Source of the DNA: Morella rubra
Taxonomy: Eukaryota > Streptophyta > Magnoliopsida > Fagales > Myricaceae
Length of the DNA stretch: 64,000 nt
Direction of reading: 5' to 3'
Assembly: GCA_003952965.2 (NCBI GenBank)
Contig: CM025850.1
Span: 29,771,374-29,835,373 of the forward strand
The position numbers and the translations under genes are program-made. This document shows positions 24,480 to 36,142 of the stretch, in pieces. The stretch's first letter is position 1. Every line of letters starts with the position of its first letter. Below the pieces are notes generated by a model. It did not search any database, was not told the origin of the DNA, and saw only the letters and a program-made list of their open reading frames with translations.

Positions 24480-25005
24480 GGTCCAACGAGTTATCCATGT
24501 GCAACTCAACTACAGAAGGCTCAAGCCAACCTAAGCCCAAAGGAAATGGATCTCAAGCCCATGAGGCACGTCAACCATAAAGTATCCCATGAATACAGAC
24601 ATCCCATGAGCTCGCATACCTCATGAAGGTAGACATCTCACAAACTTAGACACCTCACGAAGGCAGACATTCTGCGAATAAGAATGTGCACTGAAAAGAA
24701 ACTGCACATGACACGGTCACACGAAGCAATGAGGTATCGATCTCAAGAAAGAAAGAACAAGGGGAAGTGGAAAATGGACTATAAAAACAAAGAACGAGAG
24801 AAGAGAAAGGTATGAAAAGACCGAAGGAACAATGTGCACTTAAGAGTTGGGAAAGAAAGAGATAAAGAACTAACTTAATCATCCGAGGGTTCATACCCTA
24901 ATGGTAGGGGTTCATTTGTATTTTTTGCAGAAAGAAATACGCGAAGACCGAAGGGCATTTATTCCAAGTATTTTTCATAAATCAACTGTTTCATTGAGCA
25001 TAATT
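24480..25005 (+). mobile_element. possible Tat/Ogre-type LTR fragment
   Basis: Features that recall plant Tat-clade Gypsy LTRs: diverged CCCATGAG/CTCATGAAGGTAGACATCTC repeats, a TATA-like ACTATAAAAAC near 24780, then TAACTTAATCATCCGAGGGTT and a T-rich stretch ending TTTTTTGCAG near 24930. No second LTR, primer site or target duplication is seen, so this is at most a fragment. Confidence 0.35.
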
Positions 25006-25217
25006 GTTAGGTCTGGGTTGGTAATTCTTTTAGTTTAATAAATTAAAAAAAAAATAATAAGAGCAATTTCCAATGACTTGAACAATTTTTTTAAAATAGA
25101 AGAAGATAATTTAAGTTCAAGGGAAAAAAAGAAAAGAAAAACAAAGAAATAAAAATTGAGCAGGGGAAAAAGAAAAGAGAAGCAACATTTCCATTTTTTT
25201 TTCTACATAACATTCAA

Positions 25218-27190
25218 TCAGCCAATGACTCTGCTATAGGCAACAGAGTCGTCACAATGAACTACGTCCGGAGGAATGTCCTCAAGTAGAACATGCTCGC
25301 TACCCTCATATTGATGGCCCCAACTGGCGAGATGATGCGCCATAAAATTGCCTTCCCTGGGAGTCCATTGAAAATGCCAAAGGGGGTGCAACCGCAACAT
25401 TGCTCGAATTGTAATCACCTTCGCTTCAATCAACCAGACAGAGGTACAAGAGACATCGAGAACCTGAGTGACCAGTTTTTATGCATCTCCCTTCCATCCA
25501 GATTTCTTGATCAGCAAAATCTTCTGCCAGCAGACACGCTAGCCGGGCTGCTCTAGCTTCCCCTTTAAGAGGATCATCTCTTCTCAGTTTGCATATCCGA
25601 GCCTAAATAATCTCCCCTTTCCCGTTACTACAAACAGCAGCCACACTAATCCAATGTTCTTGTAAAGAAGCATCATAATTAATTTTGATTGTGTTTTCAC
25701 GGGGTGGAAGCCATGATATAAGGAGCTCAAACCTTTGGTTATTCCACGCTTCACATTGGGCATGATATCTTTGAATTGATCTGGAGAGCTCCATAATGTC
25801 AAATGATTTCTGCTCATGAAAAATCTTATTTCGGGTGTTCTAAATTGTATCCAAGGTAATAGATACGGCCAACATTGTCTGATGCCACTCAGCTCGCACA
25901 TCTCGAGGCAGATTTGATGAATTCAGAATAAATTTGAACCAAGTGTGAATAGGAGTGCCATGAAATGGTGTAGTGACTAGAGGCCAAGGCCCCAAATACC
26001 AGAGACCTAAGTTGATTGAGCATTCCAAAATTAAATGTTCAAGAGTTTCACCTGCACAGCCACAAAGAGGACAAACCATAGTAGTTGAAAAATGCAGACT
26101 GCACAGTGGCAATGCCCAGGCGGCTATTTTCCATAATAAAAGCTTAAGACGATGTTGGACTCTCAGTCGCCAAATCTGCTTCCATTCTTGCTAGTTCAAG
26201 AGTTTTGCAATTTGAAGGCCATGGAGAATGCCCCTGTCCTCCTCCTTTTTAATAAGGCGCATCAACACCTCCGTGACCATAACAAATAGGAATGGTGATA
26301 ATGGGTCGCCTTGCCGCAAACCGCACTTGGGGCGAAAAAATCCGTACGGCGAACCATTCAGAAGGATGGAGAAAGATACTGTAGATATAAACTGGAAGAT
26401 CCAATGGCACCACTTGGAGCTAAATCCAAACGCGTGCAAGATAGCCATGAGAAAATCCCAATCAACCTTGTCATAAGCCTTCTCCATGTCAACCTTTACT
26501 GCCAATAAACCTCCCCGTCCAGATTTCCGTTTTAAAATTTGCATTACTTCGTGCACTAAAATAAGATTGTCCTGAATGTGTCGTTGAGGAACAAAGGCAT
26601 TTTGATTATGGGAAATCAATTTGTGTTACAAGCCTTTAAGCCTTGCTGCCATAATTTTTGAGATAATCTTATAGCTAACATTATAAAGGCTAATGGGGCG
26701 GAATTGCATAATTTTAGTAGGGGAGTCATGTTTCAGTATGAGAGCAATAAAGGAATGATTTAACTGTCTCAGCATATAACCATTAGTAAAAAATTGCTGA
26801 ACCATATGAATTACCTCGCAGCCCACCAGGGACCAATACAGTTGACAGAACAAACCCGTAAACCCGTCTGGACCAAGTGCTTTTGTGGCTCCTATGCTCT
26901 TTAACTGCTGCGGTGATCTCCCCAACATCCAGAATTCTCCACAAAAAGAGAGTTATCCTCCTCTGTAAGAATCGGCTGTATAATACCTGCAAGGTGGGAT
27001 GGGAAAGCCGCTGCTTGGCCAGAAAAGAGCTTCTTAAAATATTGCTCAACATGGTCGCCTATCTCATGTCTACCCTGTAACTACCGTCCCTCTTGATCTT
27101 GGATAGCTTCTATACAATTTTGTCTGCGCTGAGTAATGGTAGAAATGTGGAAGAATTTGGTGTTCAAATCCAAAGTAGTCAACCTGTAAC
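25218..27190 (-). pseudogene. LINE 3 ORF2 remnant (RT, zinc knuckle, RNase H)
   Basis: From right to left: an RT N-terminal lead (LNTKFFHISTITQRRQN near 27120-27160), TKALGPDGFTGLFCQLYW, LILKHDSPTKIMQFRPISLYN, NAFVPQRHIQDNLILVHE, MEKAYDKVDWDFLMAIL and [14 protein letters not shown]. Then follow a zinc-binding motif CPLCGCAGETLEHLILEC near 26050-26085 and an RNase H-like end (INYDASLQEHW, GNFMAHHLASWG). The catalytic F/YADD segment is not evident between 26191 and about 26110, suggesting a gap. Several frame changes are present. The RNase H domain supplies its own hybrid-degrading activity in this LINE group. Confidence 0.85.
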
Positions 27191-27769
27191 AAAAAAAGTG
27201 CTAGCAAAAATTACATCTAACAACCCCCTTTCGCCGAGCAACAACCAACCCACCCTTTCTACCACTAGGGGGAAGCTCAAAAACGTCACAAAAGCCCATT
27301 TGCACAAGCTGAGATTTAACCTTTGTCTCGGCAAGAAACAAAATTTCAAGGAGGAATTGCCGCACAACCTCCATGAGGTAACAAATTGCCGCTGCTCTGA
27401 GGAAGCCACAATAGTTTCAAAAAAGGGTCCTCATGGCGCAGGGGGCAAGTTATGACCTACCACCCTGGCTTGTTGATATAACACCGCAACTGGAACCTCA
27501 TCTGGTTGCTTCGAGTCTGCCTTTCCACGACTGCTAGAAGATCCTTCCCCTTCTTCTTAGCAGAGTTCTTGCGGAGGCAAGGAGCTGCCCCTGCCTTGAA
27601 GAAATCTCCCTTGTGAAAAATAAGTTCACCAAATGGGCTGGATAACTCGGAATCTGTCGGGCCATACTGTTCTTCATTAAACGCATGGGCCTTTTTGGGC
27701 TAAGCTTGATTAAAGTCAAGCTCTTCCGATCCTAGTTTATGGGACAAAGCAAGAATAGGATCTAATGAC

Positions 27770-29210
27770 TCAACAGGGAGGAGAATCAGATACCCTAATA
27801 GAATCAGGCCCTTTGGCCAACGATGGGCTCCCCTTAGAAGACTCGGCCTGAGAGGAATTTTGTGTCACCATAATTAAAGGGCTCCCCATGGGCCCCTCAC
27901 ATCCTAGAGGAGGGCCTTCGTCTGGTTCGCCTTCAAGCCCAGAACCTGCACATGAGTCAGAGAGCAGGTAAGGGTAAAAATCGACGAAGACGGTACCTCC
28001 ACGTTTTTCTCTTTGAGTACAGTAGTAATCTCTTGAAGCCATTGAGAATCCGTATGCTCGGGAGTTATGAGGCTCTCTTCACACGGCAAAGTGAGGGAGC
28101 CATCAATCATCTCTAGCGCACCAACTCCCAGAATAGCCGTTGGTTTATGTACGACAGGTGGCTTTATACGCTTACTATCCATGTCAGTTGTGAAAGAGAC
28201 CTGTGCATGCATCTGGGACGTGGTAGCTTCTCCCGAGTGCAGTGAATTAACACCCTCTCCTTCAGTTGTCTGCACAAATCCTTCAATCTTGTCCATGCAG
28301 GCCTCTACGACAGTTTTCCCTTTATTGATGCACCCTGCTTGTAGCTCCACCGGGGATGGTGCGCGAGCCACTGGAGTGACCAGAGAGCTCCCAAGAAGAT
28401 TTGCAGGGAAAACTAATGCTAGAGAATGGTCCAGTTGAGGCGGTTCTTCAATAAAATTTGGACAAAATTAGGGACTTCGAGTAAATGGAGTCACTGTCTT
28501 CATCCAAGGACCAAATGTGGTTGCTTCAGTGGATTCGCCCACCTTTTGATAGTTAGATTGAAGGTGGCCCACTAAACCGCATTTATAGCAGAACCCTATG
28601 AGATGTTCATATTTAAACACAATCTTCAACGGCGGCAGAGCATTACGCAGTAACATGTAGCCCGATGAGATGGAACGCCTGATATCTAGGAAAATACGAG
28701 CCCTAATAAACGGTACACACCAGATCCGTTTCTGAGGGTCACCTTCTAACTCGAGGACCTTCCCAATGGCATCCCCCACGAATTTAGCTGTATAGCCATT
28801 TGAACAATCGAGGGGAAAACCATGTATTTGTACCCAAACTGAATAGTGATGCAAATCAATATCCTGCCATGGTATATCGGGCAGCCAAGGTTGAAGCAGC
28901 ACCAAATTTTCCTTGACATTCCAAGGCTGCTTAGACAAGACTTTAGCACAGGCTTCAGCTGAACTAAATTCAAAAAGGAAGATGTTTCTCGCCTGCTCCG
29001 AGACCACCAGGTTTTGAGCAAAAGGCCACGCCTTTTGAAGACCCCTACGAACTGCATGAAGGGGAATCTCTCGCTCCGAGACCACTCTTCCCACCAAAAT
29101 CAGGCTTCTATAGGGTCTTTTCAAGAAGGAGGAGAGGTAATTCCCCAATTGAGAGCCTTGGTTTTCTCCACCAATTGGTCCAAGGCTTGTTCTTGAGCAA
29201 GGGGATCCAT
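27770..29210 (-). pseudogene. LINE 3 ORF1 (DUF4283, zinc knuckle), broken
   Basis: The frame starts at the ATG at 29208-29210 (MDPLAQEQALDQLVEKTKAL). The DUF4283-like RNA-binding domain follows (PLHAVRRGLQKAWPF; NIFLFEFSSAEAC; WVQIHGFPLDCSNGYTA) and then a zinc knuckle GFCYKCGLVGHLQSNY near 28545-28595, in which the last Cys of the usual CX2CX4HX4C is Tyr. A low-complexity C-terminal part continues to about 27770 with at least one frame change near 28400-28470. The start is chosen because the usual plant ORF1 opening precedes the DUF4283 fold by about 25 residues. Confidence 0.8.
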
Positions 29211-29249
29211 TAAGACCAAACGGAATAACAAGAAAGGGCAGGTGAGAAC

Positions 29250-32200
29250 TGAAGAACCCATTTGACCGCTTGCCAATGGGGAGGGCGTGGAGAATGCATA
29301 AATTGGTAGACCTTGCTCACGGCAAAGGCAAGATCCGGGCGAGTGAAGCTGAGATACTGCAGACCACCAACAAGGCTGTAGTACTCAATGGGATTGTCAA
29401 ACGGGTCGCCAAGAGAAGCTGATAACTGAGAAGAGGTGGCAAGAGGAGAGGCGATTGGCTTGGAAGTAGACATACCAGCCCGTTGAAGAAGATCGGAAAT
29501 ATACTTCTTTTGAGAGAGGATGATTCCATTAGAGGTAGGATGAACCTCTATACCCAGAAAATAGGAGAGAGGACGAATGTCCTTAACAGGGAAATCCTTA
29601 CTGAGAGCAATAATGAGATGCTGAAGGGCTGAAGGGCTAGAGCCTGTGACAACTATATCATCGATGTAAACAAGAATATACATGGTGAGAGACGGTCAAC
29701 GATAAACAAATAAGGAAGTATCAGACCGAGAGACTTGGAAGCCAATTTCAAGAAGCCGACAACTGAGGCAAGAGAACCAAGCACGGGGTGCCTGTTTGAG
29801 GTCATAAAGGGCTTTCTGCAGCTTACAAAGATGACTAGAGAAATCCGGATGAGAGAATCCTAGAGGCTGCTGCATGTATACTGTCTTAGAGAGAGTGCAT
29901 GGAGAAAGGCATTGTGGATATCCAACTGCCGAATAGACCACTTAGAGGAGACAGCAAGTGTGAGAACAAGACAAACAGTAGTGGGTTTGACCATAGGACT
30001 AAAGGTCTCACTGAAATCAATGCCAACAAGTTGGTGATAGCCCTTGGCAACTAAGTGGGCCTTACGCCTCTTAAGGGAACCATCAGCATTGTATTTGGTT
30101 CGGAAGATCCACCTGCAACCAATAACACTAATAGAGGAGGAGGAAGGAATAAGAGTCCAGGTGTTATTGTGGAGAAGGGCATGAAATTCAAGGTTCATGG
30201 CATGGCGCCATTCGGGGTATTTAAGAGCTTCTGTAACAAAGGTGGGAGACTCGGGAATGGAACTAGACGAAGAGAGGCTAGTGTGATGAGCCCGAGGTGG
30301 AGGCCAGGGGATGGTGCCATCTGTATGGAGCTTCGGGCAATGTATATGGCTGTGGGACCAATGTGTATGCGAGAGGGAGGGGTAGGTGAGGGGGAAGGGC
30401 CAGGTGTCGCTGAAGTAGGCGACAAAGGAGAAGGTGAAAAAGTGTTGGTCGGCTGAGTAGTGTCAGGCGGCTAGACAGGTGGGCTGGAGAGAGGTGTGTC
30501 AGCTGTAGAAAGAGATAAGGAAGGAAATAAAGGAAGAAAGAGCAGGTCAGGTAATAAAGTAGAGGAGGCAGGGCGATTAGTGCACTGAAAAGGAAAGGTG
30601 GATTCGTCAAATATCACGTGAGGGGTGATATATTTTTTGCCCGTGGGAATGTGTAAGCAAATATAACCTTTATGCTGAGAACTGTAACCCAAAAAGACAC
30701 AAAGCAAGAGTGATCTTGAAGCTTATGTCGAGTGTACAGCCTGAGATGAGGCCAGCATGTACAACCAAACGTCTTCAAGGACAGATAAGCAGGGGACGCA
30801 TGAAAAAGGAGAGAAAAAGGAGATTGATTATCTAGAGAAGGAGAGGGAAGACGATTGATAAGGTACAGGGCAGTGCTGAAGGCCTCGGGCCAATAAGAGC
30901 GAGGCATGGACGAGTGAGAGAGAAGAGTAAGACCGATTTCGACAATATGTCGATGTTTTCTTTAGTAGTGCCGTTTTGTTGAGGCACATGGGGGCAAGAG
31001 ATACGATGGGAAATGCCATTAGAAGAAAAGAAGTGCCGAAGAGATTGAAACTCTCCTCCCCAGTCTGATTGAACACTCTTTTATTTTGGAAGAAAATAAA
31101 TTCTCAACTAAGAGCTTAAATTGAAGAAAAACACCATGAACATCAGATTTCAACTTAAGGGGATAAAGCCAAGTAAACCAGCTATAATCATCCACAAAAA
31201 CAACATAATACTTAAAACCAGAAACAGACAAAATAGGTGAAGGGCCCCATAAATTGCAGAGGTGCAGTAGACCGAATGTGAGGTGTGGGAAGAGGCAACG
31301 AATGACTCTTAGCAAGACGACAAGCTGAACAAACAGCAGGCGGAGACGATGTAGAGGGCAGTTGAAAAAACGTAAGATAGAGTGCTTAACCCGAAGGGAA
31401 GGATGACCAAATCTGTGATGCCACTGAGAGATAGAGGTGCGTTCGCCCATATATGCTGCAGGAGAAGAGGCAACAGAGGGAAAAACGTAGAGACCATTCC
31501 TAGTAGGTCCTTGAAGAAGAGAAGTCTGAGTGGTGATATCCTTCACAACAAAGAAATCAGGGTGAAACTCAAAGAAAACTGAGTTATCACAGCAAAACTG
31601 TCGAACCGAAACTAAGTTCTTAGTAAGAGAAGGAACATGTAAAAGATTTTGTAGAGATAAAGAACGAGAAGCGGAAGAGAGAACAGAGGCACCAATATGA
31701 TGTATGGGAAGACCTGAGCCATCACCAATCCTAACTTGGTCATCTCCGGAGTAAGATTGAGGGTTGATAGAAAGATTGCTGAAATCGGCAGTCATGTGAT
31801 TCGTAGCTACAGTGTCGGGATACCAAGAAGTATCAAAAGGTTGCTGAGGAAGGGAAGTGTAGTGAGCAGAGACCGAAGCTGGGGCTGAAGCTTGGAAAGA
31901 ATGGTTGAACCGATTGTAGCAAATCAGTGCGGTATGTCCAGGCTTAGAGCAGACCTGACAAACCGGGCGACAGGATCAGGAAAATCATGTCTACCACGAC
32001 CGCGAGAGCGGCCACGAGAGCCACGATTACCATGACCGCGAGAGCCACTGTAACCACCATGTCCATGCTGAGGAGGAAACGAACCAGAGTGCGATAATGC
32101 GGGAGACTTGGTGGAGATATTGGCGAAATGTCAAGAGAAGAGGAAGTAGTTGTCTGCTGGTGAGAGAGACGAGACTCATGGGTTAGTAGAAAACCATAAA

Positions 32201-33139
32201 CTTCCTCAGAGAATAGAGGATCCAGCCGAGTGGTAAGAGAAGTAACAAGAGAATCATATTCAGGTCCAAGGCCGGCCAAGAGAAACGTGGTAAACTCAGA
32301 AACGGACAAAGGTTTTCCAGCAGAGGCCAAGGTGTCTGCAAGCAACTTGGCTTTGTGGTAATAGTCAGAAATGGAATCGTTATTTTTCTTGAGAGTGGCA
32401 AGCTGGTACTGAAGGTGCATGAGACGAGCTTGGGACTGTGGGCAAAGAGACTCTCAAGGGAAGACCAGGCAGAACGAGAAGTATTATGGCCAATAACTTG
32501 AGCAATAAGGGGCTCGGACAGAGAGAAGACAATGGCGCTCAAGATGAGTTGGTCTTGTTGGTGCCAAACCAAGTAGGCAGGATTGGGGGTCTCAGTATCG
32601 GGAAGAAAAGCAGATGGCTGGGGAATGGAGCCATCGATATATCCAAACAGGCGCTGACAGCGCAAATAAGGGAGAAGCTGAGTTCTCCAGAGAAGGTAAT
32701 TGTCGTGCGTGAGCTTGACAGTCACTAGATGGGGTAGATTGGTGAGGACGGGATTGGGATTGGAGGCGGAAGAGACAGGTGGTGTAACCACCGTGGAAAC
32801 AGGGGGTTCTTCAAGACCCAGATCCAGACGCCATGGACGTGTGTCCTATAGAGGCTCTGATACCATGAAGAAGTTTGTAAAAAGGTTCTCTCTCTTTCTC
32901 ATTTAATCATTGTGTATGTCGTATACAGTAGCATGCACCTTTTATAAGGATGCTGTAACAAACTATGCAATATTCACGTGGGAATATTTGTACAAAAAGG
33001 ATTTGTTGTAACGGCTGAATCATCGAGGAATGCAGTAGAACATTTTGGCCTCTAGTGACCTGTCCTCTGATGCGTTGTATTTTGCTAAGCTGGAGCTTTA
33101 GGTGGGGAAAGCGTTTCATCAACTATCTGTGATTCAACA
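29250..33139 (-). mobile_element. Ty1-copia retrotransposon fossil in LINE 3
   Basis: Parts in family order on the minus strand: one LTR (32866-33139, 274 bp, opening TGTTGAATCA), a tRNA-Met-type primer site TGGTATCAGAGCC at 32853-32865, gag (about 31944-32791, LTHDNYLLWRTQLLPYLR), a gag-pre-integrase/integrase region (about 30614-31795) and reverse transcriptase (about 29250-30198). The RNase H end and the second LTR are missing, so the element is truncated at the left. It is broken, with roughly half a dozen or more interruptions. gag style suggests the Ale-like group, which is an inference. With one LTR it cannot be dated by LTR comparison; it is younger than the LINE it entered. Confidence 0.9.
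32866..33139 (-). repeat. LTR of the copia element
   Basis: The LTR starts TGTTGAATCACAG on the minus strand at 33139 and ends in CA at 32866, directly next to the primer site. No partner LTR is found near 29250. Confidence 0.85.
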
Positions 33140-33920
33140 AAAACTAGAGTGCGAATGAGCTAGAAGAGGTGGACGGACAAAGAGAAAAACGAAGGTATAA
33201 AAAGGGTGGAAGGGGGGAGACAAAGTAGAGGGTAGAATAGGGGTTGTCGGGCTGGGCCCAACTCTAAAAAATTGTCTTCGGCGCCGCCAGCCACCAGCCT
33301 CCGCCGGAACTCAGAGAACCTGAACATCGAAAAGACCAAAAAAGAGGAAGCCACCAAGGTGGTACGGAGAGCTCTCTAGAAAAGCACTTATCCTTTAATT
33401 GTGCACTGTTTTTTTTCGACCAGTCACTAGAGGCAACATTTCCATTCAATAGTGATTCCACGGCAGAGTCCTGAACCGCAGAATTAGTTTCTCAAATCAA
33501 ATAGCTTTTATTTTACCATCTTACTGTTTATCACATAAGATATATAATGATATTATGAAATTAACTTATATTCCAAGATACTTAATAAAGTTTACATCAA
33601 TTAATGTGAAGATAATGGTAATTAGAATTTGCCTGAAAAAGCAAAAGAAAAAAATTACATCCAAATCATGTTACAAGTTGAGTAAGGCGTAATTAGCTCC
33701 CGTAACTGTTATGCAACAATATTAGCAATAATAGAGATGAAATCAGAGAGTATTATATATTATAATCGAAAACGACCGTCACTCAGAGAACAGAAAACCA
33801 AAGAAAAAGGTCAGCGAGTATGTCGAGTGTTCCAAGGACTAACCATAACCCACTCGGCTGCTGGCCTGCGCACTATCTTTATCCTTTTGCTCTCTTGCGT
33901 TGAGAAAATGAGAGCCAGTT

Positions 33921-33944
33921 CAGAGAGAGAGAGAGAGAGAGAGA
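33921..33944 (+). repeat. GA repeat abutting the DUF599 pseudogene start
   Basis: A (GA)n tract runs directly into the ATG at 33945. The same arrangement precedes the intact copy at 46074, so the tract predates the duplication and lies in the 5' leader. Confidence 0.8.
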
Positions 33945-35595
33945 ATGGAAGAGAAATATTTGGACTTTGTATTGGCACCGTTGGGTCTATTGGTGATGGG
34001 ATTATACCACGTCTGGCTTCTCTGCACCATCCTCCGGTTTCCCAAAAGAACCGTAATTGGCCTGAATTCCGAGTCGCGCCACCAGTGGGTCTTAACCATG
34101 ATGACTGTTAAGGCCCTCTTCTCTTTTTCTCTTAAATCTCTGAATCTACTTAGAAGTTTACTGGGTAGTTGTGGCCATGATCCTATATATGTTTGTGAAT
34201 TCATACGTAAAGCCATCAGTATTATGATGTATATTGTTTGCTTTGTTCTACACATTGTTTTGTTTGTTTGTTCAACATGATCGCTCAATAGGACTGCCTC
34301 TTGAAGATTTCTGTAGCCTCGGGAGTTCCAAAAGGAGTGTGCTTATTGATCTCGTATGCTCGTGATGGAAGTAAAATATGCTTTGTTCTACACGTTGTTT
34401 TGTTTATTTCAAGAGATATCAGAAAAGATCATTTATTTCCTTCCAAACCTAGGTCCGTTTGGGTTTAGCGTCTTTATGACTCTCAAATATGCTTGGCAAC
34501 TTTTGAGAGGTTATGTGCATATTAACCTAATATGTCTTCAGAAGATTATCATTTCTTGTGATTCATGGCAGTTTATGGTCATCTCTTCATGCCTTCAATC
34601 AAAGTGAGAGAATTCGTTAGAACAGAACGGGAATTTATGCTGAATTTTTATAAGTAGAGTGCTAGTTTTATTATCAAAAAATTGAAATCACTAACAGATT
34701 AAATTTGACTGTTTTTAGCCATGCATAAACAACATTAATCAAAACTTCTGAAATTGATGCCTGTTGAGTTGTGACTGTTATTATCTGATCCACTGCAGTG
34801 ATGGTGTGACTACTATCTGCTAATTAAAGTTTAATAATTAGGAGTGCAACTGTTTTTTTCAAGAACGGGTTGCAAAAATTACTTCTGGCTCTTATTAAGT
34901 ACTTTTCAAAATCAATCCAATGATTAGAACTTTAATCCCAATGCTTTCCTGAAAGCTTTTTATTTATTTATTGGTGCATGGTAGTCCAAATAATTTCTGC
35001 AAGAATCGTTGTTAGCATTTTAGTACTGGCCCCGGAATTTGGAGAAGTGACTCCCACTGCATTTTTTCAGGACCCCTGAAGAATGGTCTTTTGGTGGTTC
35101 AAACAATTCACAACAACATAATGGCATCTACACTACTAGCAACAACGGCAATTACTCTCGGTTCACTAATCAGCGTTTTTGTCAGTAGCACATCAAACAG
35201 TAGCACCACATCTTCGCGATTGATTTATGGCAACAAAAGTTCCATGTTGTCTTCAATCAAGTACTTTTCTATCTTGCTCTGCTTCCTTCTTGCCTTTCTT
35301 TTCAATGTGCAGTCTATTAGATACTATGCCCACGTTAGCTTCTTGTCCACTGGGCCTGCGCGAAAGACGATAAAGAGTCTATTGAGTTTGCTGCAAGAAT
35401 TTTGAATCGAGGAAGCTGCTTTTGGTCACTTGGGTTGAGAGCATTCTACTTGTCATTCCCTCTCTTCCTGTGGATTTTTGGGCCTATACCAATGTTTATT
35501 TGTTGTTGCGTAATGTCCTGTGTCCTGTATTTACCTGGACACCACTAGCAGCTTTACACGGCGTCTTCACAGTGCTCAATCAGACTGGATACTGA
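33945..35595 (+). pseudogene. DUF599 membrane-protein gene, broken upstream copy
   Basis: This is a duplicate of the intact gene at 46074-47833. Exon 1 (33945-34106, 54 codons) is still open: MEEKYLDFVLAPLGLLVMG onward. Exon 2 (from 35071, after TTTTTTCAG) has lost one T early, so GAC CCC TTG becomes GAC CCC TGA and terminates after 56 codons. A second single-base loss near 35352 (CCTGCGCGAAAG against CCTGCAGCGAAAG) and an extra base near 35527 also shift the frame. The two copies look about 90 percent identical in exon 1 by eye. Transcription may persist because splice sites and leader are conserved, but a full-length protein cannot be made. Confidence 0.88.
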
Positions 35596-36142
35596 GTGCA
35601 ATGATGTAGAAGCAGCTGCCAAATCATCGTAAATTCTTCTGGGAAGTACATAACCCTGTCGTAAGCTGTATGTGCTTGCTACAATTTTAGAGATCAATCC
35701 ATGTAAAGTAGTAGGATTTGTATAATGGGTCTGCCACGTGTGTGCTTGGATTCAGACATTTGCTTAGTGAATGTAAGATTGTAAAAACATGAGAGGAACT
35801 CTTACCATGTATGGCTTGCATGAGTTATTTACGCACAGAACTTTTGTGTAAATTGTTTGTGGCCCTTTTGCAATTGAGAGCATTTTGTTCAAAATTTTCT
35901 TTGTAGACATTTTTTTTGGTGAAGAGAATGTGTGTGACGATTCATCGGCTTTGTACAAATCTAAATCACATGATTCAGCAGCTTTAATCTTGTGGGTGCA
36001 TCCTCCTCAAAAAGTATTCTGTATGATTATTCATTGTTCCAAATCCGTAATTCCCTGGTAGGATTAGCCCTTCCCGCCCATCTAAAATAGCTCGAGAGAG
36101 TAGGAGGAGTTCAGAACTGAAAGTTTCTGGTCATGCTCACAC

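Larger units (their letters stand above)
25196..33432 (-). mobile_element. L1-type LINE (LINE 3) with a nested copia element
   Basis: The LINE is flanked by GCAACATTTCCATT at 25182-25195 and 33433-33446 (14-bp duplication). Its A-tail appears as a T-run from 25196. Without the nested copia element it is about 4.3 kb: RNase H, RT and ORF1 at 25200-29250, and a 5' leader at 33140-33432. The matching place in the second duplication unit (about 45550-45570) is an empty site. The family differs from LINE 1/2: ORF1 has a DUF4283-like domain and a zinc knuckle, and ORF2 ends in an RNase H domain. I find no endonuclease, so an internal deletion is likely. Confidence 0.9.

Noticed and set aside
27093-28438. 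Plus-strand frames at 27093-27455 and 28067-28438
   Set aside because: Both are antisense to LINE 3 coding sequence.
30055-30456. 133-residue Gly/Glu-rich plus-strand frame
   Set aside because: It is antisense to the copia RT/integrase region, with composition typical of a shadow frame.
34107-34280. Open continuation of DUF599 exon 1 into the intron
   Set aside because: Family alignment continues at 35071 in the related copy, so this is intron sequence.
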